DNA from: Sphaerosporella brunnea
Taxonomy: Eukaryota; Ascomycota; Pezizomycetes; Pezizales; Pyronemataceae
Reading direction: 5' to 3'
Assembly: GCA_008704415.1 (NCBI GenBank)
Contig: VXIS01000159.1
Location: forward strand, 1 to 64,000
DNA: 64,000 bases
Shown: positions 1 to 10,229 of the stretch, piece by piece
Numbering within the stretch: the first letter of the stretch is position 1
How the letters are laid out: each line of letters starts with the position of its first letter
The notes under the pieces: model-generated
The model's input: the letters and a program-made list of their open reading frames with translations, nothing else
What the model was told of the DNA's origin: nothing
The model's database searches: none
Position numbers and translations under genes: made by a program

Positions 1-1613
1 TTTCACTTCCACAAGCATCGCAATATGATACTCTCAACAGCATCCTCGTCCATTCGGGAATGAATCACTCAACCCCCCCCGTCGTGCCATCCCGAGAGCT
101 CAGCCGTTCATCAACCTCTATCTGTCGATGAGTGAGAGGGTGCAAGCAACGATGAACCATTCCGCCTTGGTGCCATTGTAACCGGCAACCACCGAGATGG
201 TTTACCTAGATACGGAGGAGGCTTGGAGCGGTTGACATCCAGACTGGAGGTGTTAGACTCATGTGTTGCTCATGCACTCCTACTGAACTGAAGAAATTAA
301 GTCATCTGGAGGATACATCATGCACGGAGAGATCCCGGTGGGGTGGGTCAGATGTTTGTTCGGCAGCTCCTGGTCCGCGTGTTGTTTTGGGACGATTACA
401 CAGATTGCGATTACACAGATTGCGTTGCGGCGAGGGCGTCGGCAGGGTGGGCCTGGTACTGTAGCGAAAGTCATTCAAAGCATTGTGTCTCTACCCCAAA
501 ATATGACTAGCAGCTATCGCGTCTGCGGAGCCCAAGGCAAACGTGTTGAGACCAATACAAAGCGAACGGGGAGGGGTTGGAGGGGGGTCGGAGCGGACAA
601 GTAAACAAAGCAAAGCAGCAGGCACAACAGGGGTGCTAATAGACGGGCCGCCCCGTGGGGGGCAAATGGGGCACCACCAAAGTCGGCCGGGCTGGGTCGC
701 CTGTCGCGCTTGTCGGATAAGTTCCGGGCGACGATTCCGAGGCTGGAAGACGATAGGCCGTCGGCGGGGGTGCCTGTTCAGTCAAGAATGTCGAAGCATT
801 GCCGATCACGGAAAACTCGGATCGGACTAAGTGACATTCTTGACTAACAGGCACCCCCCACGCATATCAGTATCAGGCTCGGAATCTTCGCCCGGCACTA
901 TCCGACAGCGCGACAGGCGACCAGCCGGCCTACTCTTGTGGGGCCCATTTGCCCCACGGGCGGCCCGTCTATGTTAGCACCCCTGGTTGTGGCTGCTGCT
1001 TGCTGTTTACTTGTCCGCGCCGCGTTCGCTTGTGTATTTGGTCTCCACACGTGTGCACTGGGCTCCGCAGACGACGATAGGCTGCTAGTCAGATTTTGGG
1101 GTAGAGACACAATGCTCTTGAATTGACTCTCGCATACGTACCAGTCCCCACCTGCCCGACGCCCCTCCCCCGCCGCACGCAATCTGTGTATCGCAATCTG
1201 TGTATCGTCCCAAACAAACACGCGGACCAGAGCTGCCGAACAAACAATCTGACCACCCACCGGGGATCTCTCCGTGCATGATGTATTCCTCAGATGAGCT
1301 ATCTTCATTCAGTATGAGGCATGAGCAACAACATGAGTCTAACCAGCCTCCAGTCTGGACTCGCTCAAACGCTCCCAAGCTCCTCCGTATCTAGGTACCC
1401 ATCTACGGTGGTTGCCTTTTTCGGTACACATTGGCACCTTAAGGCGGATTTATCATGGTTCATCGTGCTGGGCCCTCTCACTCATCGGACAGATAGAGGT
1501 GATGAACGGCTGAGCTCTCGGGATGACGACGGGGGGTTGAAGGTGAGTTCCTTCCGAAAATGGACGAGGATGCTCGTTGAGAGTATCATATTGCGAGCTT
1601 GTGAAGTGAAATT
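1..1613. repeat. Long imperfect palindrome, open at left edge
   Basis: The left arm (1-792) is the reverse complement of the right arm (833-1613), with many small indels and a 40-nt spacer at 793-832. The innermost arm bases are TCAAGAATGTC and GACATTCTTGA. Landmarks in both arms are TACATCATGCACGGAGAG, the ACACAGATTGCG repeat and GAGAGCTCAGCCGTTCATCA. The outer part of each arm contains a decayed copy of the last exon of gene 1 (the part encoding the TSILVHF motif). The arm may continue left of base 1. It could be a foldback element or an inverted duplication of gene 1's 3' end. Confidence 0.8.
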
Positions 1614-2910
1614 CTTAAATACGAGGCACGAGCACCGGGGTTTAAAGGCGATTCATTCCCGAAATGGACGAGGATGCTGGTGCGCGTATCGCATTGCGAT
1701 GCTTGTGGAAGTGAAATACCTTCAGTATGAGGCACGAGCAACAATATGAGTCGAACCACCTCCCTTCTGGCTGTCAACCGCACCCAAGCCTGTTCCGTAT
1801 CTAGGTAAACCATCTCGGTAGTTTCCGGTACAATGGCACCAAGGCGGACGTGATTAAACTTGCATGGCACCCTCCTAGTCATCGATAGAAAGAGCATGTG
1901 CCACGGCCTAGCTCTCGGGATGACGACGGGGGGGTTTGAAGGCGATTCATTGCCGAAATGGACGAGGATGCTGGTGCGCGTATCGCATTGCGATGTTTGT
2001 GGAAGTGAAATATGCACAGCGTCCTCAGGAACAGTTGCGGCCGGTGACAGTGGTTTCGGCGCGGGATTGAGCTCGCACGGTCGGATCTCACGGCCGTTAT
2101 CCACGCTGCGGGTTTCGTCGTCGCACTTGGCTCGAACCGATGGAGGAAGGCGCATTTCGTGGTCATGTGCCTCCGCCAGCCGAGTTTGACCGTTCAAATC
2201 AACATTTGGCATATCCGTGACCTGGTTGCTGAGTTGCTCGTCGATCTCGGTGTGACTCTTGTTTACGGACCATATGCCTCCACCGAAATGGCGGAATTCC
2301 TTGTCGTCCTGGCCGTCTGCGTCATCCATGTCTGTTTCGACAGCTTGTTGCTGAGCATACGGCTGCTCAGTCGGCGCAGCCGGAGTGTCCTCATCACTGG
2401 ACGTGTGACGATCCTCCTCGTGCTTGGAATTTCGATCTTCCTCCTCATCCTGCTGCAGTGCTCAGCCGACGCCAAGACCACGGTTGCGAAACAACTTACC
2501 GAGTCTCCCTTGGACCTCTTATCCTGCGCGACCCTCATGTTTCTAACGTTATCCAAGCAGAGTTTGTGCACCAGCGCGTCGACAGCCGTGGTGGGGATCA
2601 CCTTCTTCCTTTTCGGGTCCGCGTTCAACTGCGCGGTCACCTGGTTGACGAGGTTGCGCATCGCCTTCGCCCCCCACGTGCTGTAATTCTGAGTCAGTTC
2701 GAAGCCGTGCTGCTTGCAGAGGTCCTGCACCTCGCGGCGAATATTGAGGCTGGCAAGCTTGTCGCGGGGCGGAATCCCCAGCAGCTCGCACAGCAAGTAG
2801 TGGTCCTTGTACAGCGGCAGCCGCACAACGGCGACGCGCATCTTCTTGATGCCCTCCGCGTCCTCCGTGCTGCGCGCGCGTTTCGTGATTCTCGTTCGGG
2901 TGTCGGGCAT
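1586..2910 (-). CDS. Gene 1: two-exon protein of unknown function (paralogue of gene 2)
   Basis: I do not recognise this family. Exon 1 is 2910-2500 (137 codons from ATG at 2908-2910). The intron is 2499-2453 (GTAAGT...CTGCAG, phase 0). Exon 2 is 2452-1586 (stop included), about 425 residues in all. The N-terminal domain (about residues 30-125) contains YKDH, a PRDK-x-AS stretch, a QNYSTWG motif and LCLDNVR. A Glu/Asp/Ser-rich linker follows. The C-terminal domain contains TSILVHF, a PPVVIPRARPWHML segment and EMVYLDTEQAW. The same order of motifs, and the intron at the same place and phase, occur in gene 2 at 41892-43125. The acceptor is a CAGCAG (NAGNAG) site, so one Gln may be optional. 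The last 60 or so residues are a partial repeat of the TSILVHF segment and may be read-through into duplicated sequence. No function is inferred beyond a soluble two-domain protein. Confidence 0.65.
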
Positions 2911-3460
2911 GTTCTCTCGCGGAGTGGGGTTGCGCAGTTGGTAGATTGACGTCGTGTGGTGATGCGATGCGACAGGTGGCGAGGGTTGTTGTTGGTGGTG
3001 GATGTTGCGGTGTTGATGTTATTTGGGTTTTGGTCGTTGAGGGTTGGTTGGTGGGTTGGCGTCTGGCCAGAGTCACGGGGAATCATTCGAGCCCTTACCC
3101 TACGTATCGACCAACGCGGAGCATTTTGTAGGGGATTGCAAAATACCTCCCGCCGACACCGACGTGGCCGGAAGGGATCGCCGTGAGGGTTAATCGGTGC
3201 TATTCACCAGATGAGCAGATGAAAAGAGACTCGCCACGCTCGTCCAGTCCGGTTCCAGTTGTTTCATTGCGGTGACTCCTGCCCCAGATGTCGGCTCCCG
3301 TGGGCCTCCCATCGAGCTAACTTCACCCCGGGAGGAGATGCAGCACGCTATAGCTTTGGAGTGATTGTTGCGAGGCGACGGCTGTCGATGCTGGTTCGTT
3401 TTCGAAAGTATGACCCTGACCTTCACGCATTCAACCTCCACAATCCCGCCCCTGCCCCGT
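2911..3460. other. Upstream region of gene 1, no gene seen
   Basis: On the minus strand this is the 5' side of gene 1 and is pyrimidine-rich just before the ATG (C/T/A-rich runs around 2970-3060), as in many fungal promoters. I see no clear TATA box, and the ORFs here look random. Confidence 0.3.
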
Positions 3461-3905
3461 TCGAGTGATCAACCCCGTTCCGTCCGAGCCCCGATCGAGT
3501 GATCAATCCCGCCCCACCCCCGTTCGAGCGATCAACCGTGTGGAGACATGGAGTATCACTCTATCATGAAGTGTCACTCTATCATGCAGTGTCACTCTAT
3601 GTCAGATCCGAGTATGAACCGACGCATTAGGGTTAGAGAGCAGTGTAGTTAGATTAAGGTTTGGGGCTAGCGTTGTGTCTGCACCTTAAGTGCAGAACCG
3701 AGCGCCTAAGCTCCGTACCTTCAATATAACCTCTTCTACCCACATGTTGGTGTCCACTGCGTGAAACCTGCTGTCAAGAAACCCCGTCCGAGCTCCGTTC
3801 GAATGACCCATCCCATCCCAGCCACGTTCGAGTGATCACCTCCATCCCAGCCCCGTTCGCGTGATCCATCCCATCCCAGCCACGTTGGAGGGATCAACCC
3901 CAGCA
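3461..3905. repeat. GATC minisatellite array 1, split by a solo LTR
   Basis: Degenerate units built from CCCCGTTCGAGTGATCAA and CCCCGTTCCGTCCGAG occupy 3461-3540 and 3777-3905. The gap is filled by LTR-like sequence at 3541-3776, so the two blocks were probably one array. The same unit forms array 2 (8381-9190) and array 3 (51850-57715). Confidence 0.8.
3541..3776 (-). mobile_element. Solo LTR (minus orientation), same family as 44305-44520
   Basis: Read on the minus strand it shares GGTTTCACGCAGTGGACAC, CTCGGTTCTGCACTTAAGG, GACGCTAGCCC-type sequence and ATACTCGGAT with the well-delimited solo LTR at 44305-44520, in the same order. The ends are degraded and I see no convincing 5-bp target duplication. 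Three copies of a short CACTCTATCATG-type repeat lie near its 3' end (3555-3605). Confidence 0.6.
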
Positions 3906-4830
3906 CGGCAGCTTGGAGAGGCGGCCTCAAGCTGCGGCGTAGTAGCTATGCGTCAGTAACGGTTAATCATGGGAACTGAGCGTCATGCAATGTTGGAGGG
4001 AACACACCATAGCTCGCTGAAGAGCCTAAAAAACAGGGACCAAACACACGCCCTGTTCCCCGTGCAAACAGTTCCCGAAAGAACCCACGGACCGATCGTT
4101 ACAGCTATGTCTGTCCGCAGTGGTGTCTCAACACCGTTGTCCCTACAGCACCAATTTGCCTCAGCGATGATGGCTATATCAAATAAGATGACTCGGAACG
4201 TACCCCAGCTCGACAGCCTTCTTCAACCACTCGTCCGTGGTAATCGTCTTTGTGGCTACCAAGCGATCCACCCGCACGGGGTTCCACTTGGTGTGGTTGG
4301 CCCTGTCGCACAACCACTGCTCATGGTCGAGGAAGTAGTGTTCCAGCACAACGGCAGCTTGGCAAGGTGCGGCGTAGTAGCTATGCGTCAGTAACGGTTA
4401 ATCATGGGAACTGTGCGTCGTTCAAGGTTGGAGGGAACACACCATAGCTCGCTGAAGAGCCTAAAAAACAGGGACCATACACACGCCCTGTTCCCCGTGC
4501 AAACAGCCATTCCCTCGGTGAAGGAAGACCCACGGACCGAATGACGCTGCGCACCGCACAATCCCCCAGCTTGGGGGACACAGTGCGGTCGACGCAGCGC
4601 GCCTCAGCGAGTTCCTTGTAGTTGGTGTTGCCCATCTGATCATGTTAGACACCAAATGCTCGCCAGATATCTGGGAAGGAGGGTGTGGAGAACGCGGGAA
4701 CAACGTACTTTGCGTTCGCAGGCGAGCGTTCTGAACAGGGACCAAACACACGCCCTGTTCCCCGTGCAAACAGTTCTCAAAAGAACCCACGGACCGATCG
4801 TTACAGCCATGTCTGTCCGCAATGGTGTCT
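3906..4830. repeat. Tandem duplication of a roughly 430-bp cassette
   Basis: The sequence from GTAGTAGCTATGCGTCAGTAA through AGCTCGCTGAAGAGCCTAAA occurs at 3940-4030 and again at 4375-4475. Both copies continue into a roughly 75-bp segment (CCCTGTTCCCCGTGCAAACA and CCCACGGACCGA) that is also found at 4735-4800 and 6235-6310. The cassettes carry fragments of the RANHTKW family, so gene pieces and the spacer have been amplified together. Confidence 0.65.
4199..4349 (-). pseudogene. Fragment of an amplified gene (RANHTKW family), copy 1
   Basis: Minus-strand reading gives LEHYFLDHEQWLCDRANHTK followed by a VRVDRL segment and a DEWLKKAVELGY stretch. Closely related fragments lie at 4838-4990 and 6318-6480, and a shorter one at 4603-4640. 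The family is unknown to me. It reads as a helical domain with a conserved Trp/Asn/His-rich core. No start codon or complete frame is present here, so it is a broken copy. Confidence 0.5.
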
Positions 4831-4837
4831 CAAGCGA

Positions 4838-4990
4838 TCCACGCGCCCGGCGTTCCACTTGGTGTGGTTCGCCCTCTGACTCAACCACTCCTGGTTGGCG
4901 ATGAAGTACTTTTCGAGCGCCTCGCGAACGTCCGCGGAGTTCAGACCGAGGTCCTCAGCGAGCTCTTTGTAATTGGAGTGATCGGCTGGC
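4838..4990 (-). pseudogene. Fragment of an amplified gene (RANHTKW family), copy 3
   Basis: Minus-strand reading starts with SNYKELAEDLGLNSADVREA and runs through LEKYFIANQEWL, RANHTKW and GRVDRL. This is the best preserved copy of the four. It is cut off on its C-terminal side by the repeated spacer (CCCTGTTCCCCGTGCAAACA). The function is unknown and no complete gene of this family exists in the window. Confidence 0.5.
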
Positions 4991-5261
4991 GTGTAGAAGC
5001 GCGGCTACACCGGTTGAGAGTTGCGTGGGGGTTGCGGATTGGGAGTGTCCTTCGTGGTGTCAATAACCGTTGAGGAATTGTTCAAACATGAGCGAAGGCC
5101 ACATACCTGTTTGCTGGAAGTTTTGCACCGCGAGGGACAACTCGTCGTGAGCTGTGAAGCTGGGAAGCATCTCGCCTCGGGGAGGTAGCAACAAAGTGGC
5201 ACCGCCGTCGCGTAGCGTTGCTGGTTTTCGCGTTGTTCGAAACGCCGAGCGCAGGATGGCG

Positions 5262-5395
5262 ACGAGATGGTAGGAACGCGATGAGATGGTAGGAACGCCA
5301 CGAGATGGTAGGAACGCGACGAGATGGTAGGAACGCGACGAGATGGTAGGAACGCGACGAGATGGTAGGAACGCGACCAGATGGTAGGAACGCGT
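5262..5395. repeat. 19-bp tandem repeat, about 7 copies
   Basis: GAGATGGTAGGAACGCGAC is repeated with a 19-bp period and only single-base variants. Because 19 is not a multiple of 3, the long ORFs read through it in several frames are artefacts. Confidence 0.9.
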
Positions 5396-5613
5396 AGCCG
5401 GCGACAACAACATCGCAAAGAAGCCAACGGTAGTCAGTGCCGAAAACCGCGTCTCGTGTGGTGGGCGCAGGCACGTCCAAGCAGTACGGTGCATCGAGTG
5501 GTAGCAGTTGTAGACGGAAAGGCAAGGGAAGGCGGAAGAAAAGGCGAGGGTAAAGAGGAGCAAAAGAGAGGCGCACAAGGCAAGCAAGGAAGAAAGGATG
5601 GTGGAGGTTGCGT

Positions 5614-5698
5614 GGGCGAAAGAGGTAGAGGGCGAAAGAGGTAGAGGGCGAAAGAGGTAGAGGGCGAAAGAGGTAGACGGCGAAAGAGGTAGAGGGCG
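5614..5698. repeat. 17-bp tandem repeat, 5 copies
   Basis: GGGCGAAAGAGGTAGAG is repeated five times with a 17-bp period. It lies in a purine-rich stretch (5510-5720). Confidence 0.9.
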
Positions 5699-5699
5699 C

Positions 5700-6230
5700 G
5701 CGGCAAGAGGAGGACGGCGGGGATAGCGACGAACGAGCGACGCAATTTATACGTGCTGGGACCAGTTGCCTTCACTAAATCGCACTCGGACCCTAACCCT
5801 AAGCCACGTTTGCGGTGGGATGCAATCACCCGAGGCCATTCCAACCAGCCCACGCTTCGCCGATCCAAAACATCGTTGCCGCCACGTTCATTTGACGAAC
5901 GAAGCGTGGTGTCTCTGGCCCAAGTTGTGGTGTTGCTTTCGTGCAAGATCTTCCAATCCTTCACGATATATCAACATGGATCACGGATACACTGTGATTT
6001 CAAGAATGCGGACTTGCAGTGTAAATTGATAGTCCGTACTGACGATCTCTAAGAACGCAGGTAGATGAGATATTTTAAAGGTACCAAAAGCAGTCTTCGC
6101 GGACTGTGCAACCCGCCATCTTCTCATTCGCCTTGTTCTGGACAGGATTAAGGTCAACCCAATTTTGATTAATGTGCCCATGTGAACGCAGCAGCCGGAA
6201 ACGTGAACGTACGCGTCCATAGGCTAAGCA
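5700..6230. other. No gene recognised
   Basis: There are short overlapping ORFs only. A single telomere-like CCCTAACCCTAAGCC occurs at about 5791-5805. One short interstitial match is not evidence of a telomere. Confidence 0.3.
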
Positions 6231-6317
6231 GAAAAAAAACCAGGGACCTAACGCACGCCCTGTCCCCCGTGCAAACAGCCATTCCCTGCGACAAGGAAGA
6301 CCCACGGACCGAACGTT

Positions 6318-6480
6318 GTTGCCCATCACGCCGTCCACCAGCACTTGGGTCCGCTTGGTGTGGTTGGCCCTGTCGCACAACCACTGCTCATGGCCGAGGA
6401 AGTAGTGTTCCAGCGCATCGCGAACTTCGGCGGAGCCGAAACCGAGCGCCTCAGAGAGCTCTTTGTAATTGGAGTTTCCC
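6318..6480 (-). pseudogene. Fragment of an amplified gene (RANHTKW family), copy 4
   Basis: Minus-strand reading gives SNYKELSEALGFGSAEVRDA, then LEHYFLGHEQWLCDRANHTK. It is preceded (higher coordinates) by unrelated sequence and followed by the same CCCTGTCCCCCGTGCAAACA spacer as the copies at 4.0-4.9 kb. It is a separate, diverged copy about 1.5 kb from the others. Confidence 0.5.
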
Positions 6481-6535
6481 GTCTGGTTAGGTTAGCCACG
6501 AAATGCGTGGGTGAAGGCAATGCCAGTGTGCAGTC

Positions 6536-6765
6536 TGTTGAAAATAGTCTAGGTGTGGATGTCAAGCGTAGGCGGGGTCGTAGATGATGGGAAAGGTGAT
6601 TGTTTTATTGCGCTCTAAGAGGCTATCTAGGCGCGTATAGATACGCTTCCAAGCGTCACCATGATGTCATTCGGTCCTCCATCATAGCATATCACTACTC
6701 CAAGTACTCGCTCTTACTCGTCCTTATCCATGCCTTAACCATGCCTAGAAAGCCAGTTTCCAACA
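6536..6765 (-). mobile_element. 3' LTR of the deleted copia element (inferred)
   Basis: The right boundary is TTTCCAACA directly next to the polypurine tract complement CTCCCCCCTCTTTCTAGG, exactly as in the copia element at 61762-61992. The left boundary is set at TGTTGAAAA (6536), giving TG...CA ends and 230 bp against 216 bp in the other element. The left end is the less certain one. Confidence 0.55.
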
Positions 6766-6782
6766 CTCCCCCCTCTTTCTAG

Positions 6783-7985
6783 GCAGTGTCTCGTCTATCC
6801 TAGAGGTCTCGTCTAACCTTCGACTGAGCTTTTCGGTAAGCGTCCGATTCCGAGCGATCGGAAGTGCTTTCGTTAGGAGGTCTGCGGGGCTGTCTTCGGA
6901 GGCGATAGATCTATTTGAACTCCATATAACCCCCGGGGGCTACGGCACTTCCATCCAAAAAAAAAACCCCGTCTCCTGATAGCTTCAGAGGGAAAAAAGG
7001 TAGTCCGTAGCCGCCTATCCAATCCTTCCAACGCTCTGCCGTAGGCCGCTTTCGTCATGAGGTCGGCAAGGTTGTCGCTGCTTATCGGCATGGTGTAGTC
7101 GATCGAGCGCTCGATATCTCTTCGTAGACGTCGTAGCCGTAGCGCTTCACGAGTCGCATCAGGATATCGATCCCTTATTCGTCTGGAATACGTATCTTCG
7201 ATTTTCTGCTTCCGGTGCTTCCTGCCCAGTCGGAGTCTGTGAAGCCTATGACGCTCGTATCCGACTGCTGAATCACGCCTCAGAAGTGTAACCGTATTTC
7301 GAAGTCCATTAGGACGGTGACGCAGAATGCGATATCAGGCCTGGTTCCCAATGCAGCATACATGAGAAATCCAATCATCGACTGATAGAGAGTCCGATCT
7401 GACACCAGCTTGTCGTCGCGTAGAGGATTATCGAGATCGACCCTTACGTCCATTGGTGAGGAGGTCTCTTTTGCGCTTTCGAGGTTGCGTTTTCGGGTCC
7501 GTCGAAGTCAAAAGTGAGGGTTTCTAGTAGCGACTTCCATTCCTCTTGCATCAATCCAAGAGGCTTCGTGAGAGCTAGCCATAGCTTCTTCGAACGAGAT
7601 AGGGTCTGGCTCATAGAGAGGGGAAATCGGACCAGTATAGTCACTCCCCCCTCGATTTGCCTTCTCGACTATGATTGCATTCGCCGCTCGTCGTGAAGTC
7701 CGATCGTTGCACTCATAGGCCGATTCCTCGATGTCATTGTTGTCTGATTCGTCGATGTCATCGTTGACTGATGCGCCTGGGAATTCGACGTCGTCGTCTT
7801 CTGCTCTTTCAGGATGTATTAGTAGGCAGTGCATCCGAATCGTCGAAGATGCTCTAGTTTGGGTTTCTCTCTGGTTTAGACGTTAGGCCTGGTTCGGCCG
7901 AGTCTGATCTTCTAACAAGGATTAGCAGTGGTTTTTTCGCTGTCTAAGACGTTTTTGCGGCATTCGGTGGGTCTTGTTCGACACT
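6783..7985 (-). pseudogene. Ty1/copia polyprotein remnant with the reverse-transcriptase core deleted
   Basis: On the minus strand, pieces align in order with the element at 61991-64000: FGC-x-AY (integrase end), RRAANAIIVEKANRGG at 7650-7690, PDPISFEEAM, an EEWKSLLETLTFDF stretch, then DRTLYQSMIGFLMYAALGTR and SSDNLADLMTKA near the RNase H end. About 0.7 kb is missing between the FDF stretch and an ENA-x-SKA segment (junction near 7497). This removes the part that carries YVDD in the other copy. Frameshifts and stops are frequent. It is non-autonomous. Confidence 0.8.
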
Positions 7986-7999
7986 TAGCCTAGCTTTCA

Positions 8000-8236
8000 T
8001 TGTACTGGAGCGTTTTACGCTCTTTTCGGTCTAAGAGTCGTACTGGAGCGTAAATACGCTCTTTTCGGACTAAGGGTCGTACTGGAGCGTAAAAACGCTC
8101 TTTTCGTCCGGCTCCATGCTTTCCCTTTTCAGGTAGTGACAAATTGGTCTCGTCAGGTAGTGACGAAGTAGTCTTGTCAAGTAGTGACAAATGGTTCTCG
8201 TGAGGTAGCGACGGAGTAGTCTTGTTAGACAGTGAC
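8000..8236. repeat. Two tandem repeats: 41-bp hairpin repeat and 24-bp repeat
   Basis: Three units of GTACTGGAGCGTAAAAACGC at about 8000, 8041 and 8082 each contain a GAGCGT/ACGCTC inverted repeat. They are followed at 8131-8236 by about five 24-bp units of the CAGGTAGTGACGAAGTAGTC type. Confidence 0.8.
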
Positions 8237-8380
8237 GTCTGGAGCCCGGATCGGGTCGTAATATGCGCTTCGGCCTGAAGTTGGACCATATAGAGGCCGA
8301 CGTCCCTCGTCGCTTCTATGATCGTCTTCGAGTTTAGATACGGCTCGTTGTATAGTCTCGTCGTATATTCTCGTGCGTCC

Positions 8381-9190
8381 TAGCCACGTTCGAGTGATCA
8401 ACCCCGTTCCGTCGCAGCCACGTTCGAGTGATCGACCACGTTCCGCCCCAGCCCCGTTCGAGTCATCAACCCCGTTCCGACCAAGCCACGTTCGAGTGAT
8501 CAACCCCATCCAAGCCCCGTTCAAGTGATGAACCGGATTTCGTCCAAGCCACGTTCGAGTGATCAACCCCATCCAAGCCCCGTTCGAGTGATCAATCCCA
8601 TCCCAGCCCCGTTCGCGTGATCAACCCCATCCAAGCCCCGTTCGAGTGATCACCCCATCCCAGCCCCGTTCGAGTGATCAGCCCCGTTCCGTCGCAGCCA
8701 CGTTAGAGTGATCCATCCCTGCCCAGCCCCGTTCGAGTGATCAACCCCGTTCCGTCCAAGCCCCGTTTGAGTTTTCAACCCCGTTCCGTTCGAGCCCCGT
8801 TCGAGTGATCAACCCCGTTCCGTCCAAGCCCCGTTTGAGTGATCGACCCCGTTCCGTCCAAGCCCCGTTCGAGTGATCAACCCCGTTCCGTCCAAGCCCG
8901 GTTCGAGTGATCAACCCCGTTCCGTCGCAGCCACGTTCGAGTGATCAACCCCGTTCCGTTCGAGCCCCGTTCGAGTTATCAACCCCATCCAACCCCCGTT
9001 CGAGTTATCAACCCCATCCCAGCCCCGTTCGAGTGAACAACCCCGTTCCATCCCAGCCCCGTTCGAGTGATCCATCCCTTCTTAGCCCCGTTCGAGTGAT
9101 CACGCCCGTTCTAGCCACGTTTGAGTCATCAGGCCCGCCCCAGCCCCGTTTGAGTGATCAGGCCCGTCCCAGCCCCGTTCGAGTGATCTG
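8381..9190. repeat. GATC minisatellite array 2
   Basis: About 25-30 degenerate units mix CCCCGTTCGAGTGATCAA with CCCCGTTCCGTCCAAG or CCCATCCCAG. Long ORFs on both strands (INPVPSQP-type and its minus-strand counterpart LITRTWLGR) are produced by the repeat and are not genes. It ends at an LTR-like scrap (TTGATAGGTTTCACCC at 9195). Confidence 0.9.
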
Positions 9191-9289
9191 ACGGTTGATA
9201 GGTTTCACCCACACCGGGTAGTTGTCGCTTTGGAGCAACGGCACGAGTTGCGTTGTCATCTTGTTTTTCGGTTGTTCGGTGTTTCTTCT

Positions 9290-10010
9290 GCAAAGGATTC
9301 GTCAAGGTCCAGTTGTTTTATACCCACAACAGGACGTTGTTGGGCTAATTCCACTTGCGCTGCCCTGTCGTTCGCTGAGTATTCGTCAAGCTGCTGTTGC
9401 CTTGCCCCTACAAGTTCCAGGTCTTTTCGTTGAGCTAAAGTGGTTTCATCTCGGTCCGCAAACGATCCTCCAAGCTCCTTCGGTGAGCTAAAAACCGCTT
9501 TTCTTCTGGTCCGTCGAAACCATTCTCCAAGCTCGTTTGCTGAGCTAAAATCGCTTCCCTTCCGATCCGTCGAACGATTCTCCAAGCTGCTTCGGTGAGC
9601 TAAAACCGCTTTTCTTGTGACCCACAGGCGATCATCCAAGCTCCAGTTGTCTTATGCCCACAGCTCAGGCGTCCGGTGAGCTAAGATCGCTTACTTTCGG
9701 TCCGCAAGCGATCATCCAAGCTCCAGTTGTCTTATGCCCACAGCTCAGGCGTCCGGTGAGCTAAGATCGCTTACTTTCGGTCCGCAAGCGATCATCCAAG
9801 CTCCAGTTGTCTTATGCCGACAACTCAGGCTTTCGGTGAGCTACGATCGCGCTCTTATATCCGTTGGCGATCGTCCTAGCTCCAGTTGTCTTGACCCCCA
9901 CAACTTCAGGTTTCCGCTGCTCAAACCTGTCCGTAGCAGCTCCAGCTGTATATAGCGACAGCTGACGGTCCGCGCTGCTCAAACTGGTCGAATAGCAGCT
10001 CGGTTTCCGA
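9290..10010. repeat. Degenerate 60-80 bp tandem repeats
   Basis: Units share CAAGCTCCAGTTGTCTTATG and CGGTGAGCTAAGATCGCTTA. Three nearly identical 80-bp units begin at about 9628, 9708 and 9788, and more diverged units lie on either side. No gene is supported here. Confidence 0.85.
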
Positions 10011-10084
10011 CCTTCGTTTGTGTAGCTTCTCGTTTCCGTGGATGTTGTCAGTTCTTATCGAAGTCGTAGCGCCGGGCTCATAAC

Positions 10085-10228
10085 CTGCTAACGATAGGTT
10101 TCACGCAGTGGACTTTAAGAACGTCGGTAGAAGTGTCAATTGCAAGGTGCGGAGCGAAGTGCGAGTTGCTGCCCTTAAGAGGCAGAAACGGGTGCCAGCT
10201 CCAAACTCTAATCTGAGTACACCACTAT
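10085..10228 (+). mobile_element. Truncated LTR fragment
   Basis: It shares ACGATAGGTTTCACGCAGTG, GGTGCGGAG and the CTTAAG-GCAGAAACG stretch with the solo LTR at 44305-44520. It is cut short where the hAT end begins at 10230. Confidence 0.5.
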
Positions 10229-10229
10229 C

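Noticed and set aside
5262..5395. CRISPR-like array (regular 19-bp repeats) here and at 60490-61290
   Set aside because: Repeats are contiguous without unique spacers, and the genome is eukaryotic.
5785..5810. Telomeric sequence (CCCTAACCCTAA), also TTAGGGTTAG near 3630
   Set aside because: Only two units each, and the second lies in an LTR. No array, so no telomere.
8381..9190. Long ORFs in the minisatellite arrays (also at 51.8-57.7 kb) with INPVPSEPRSSDQ-like and NGVDHSNGAG-like products
   Set aside because: They are open on both strands only because the repeat units lack stops. Period and sequence vary and no start or promoter is shared.
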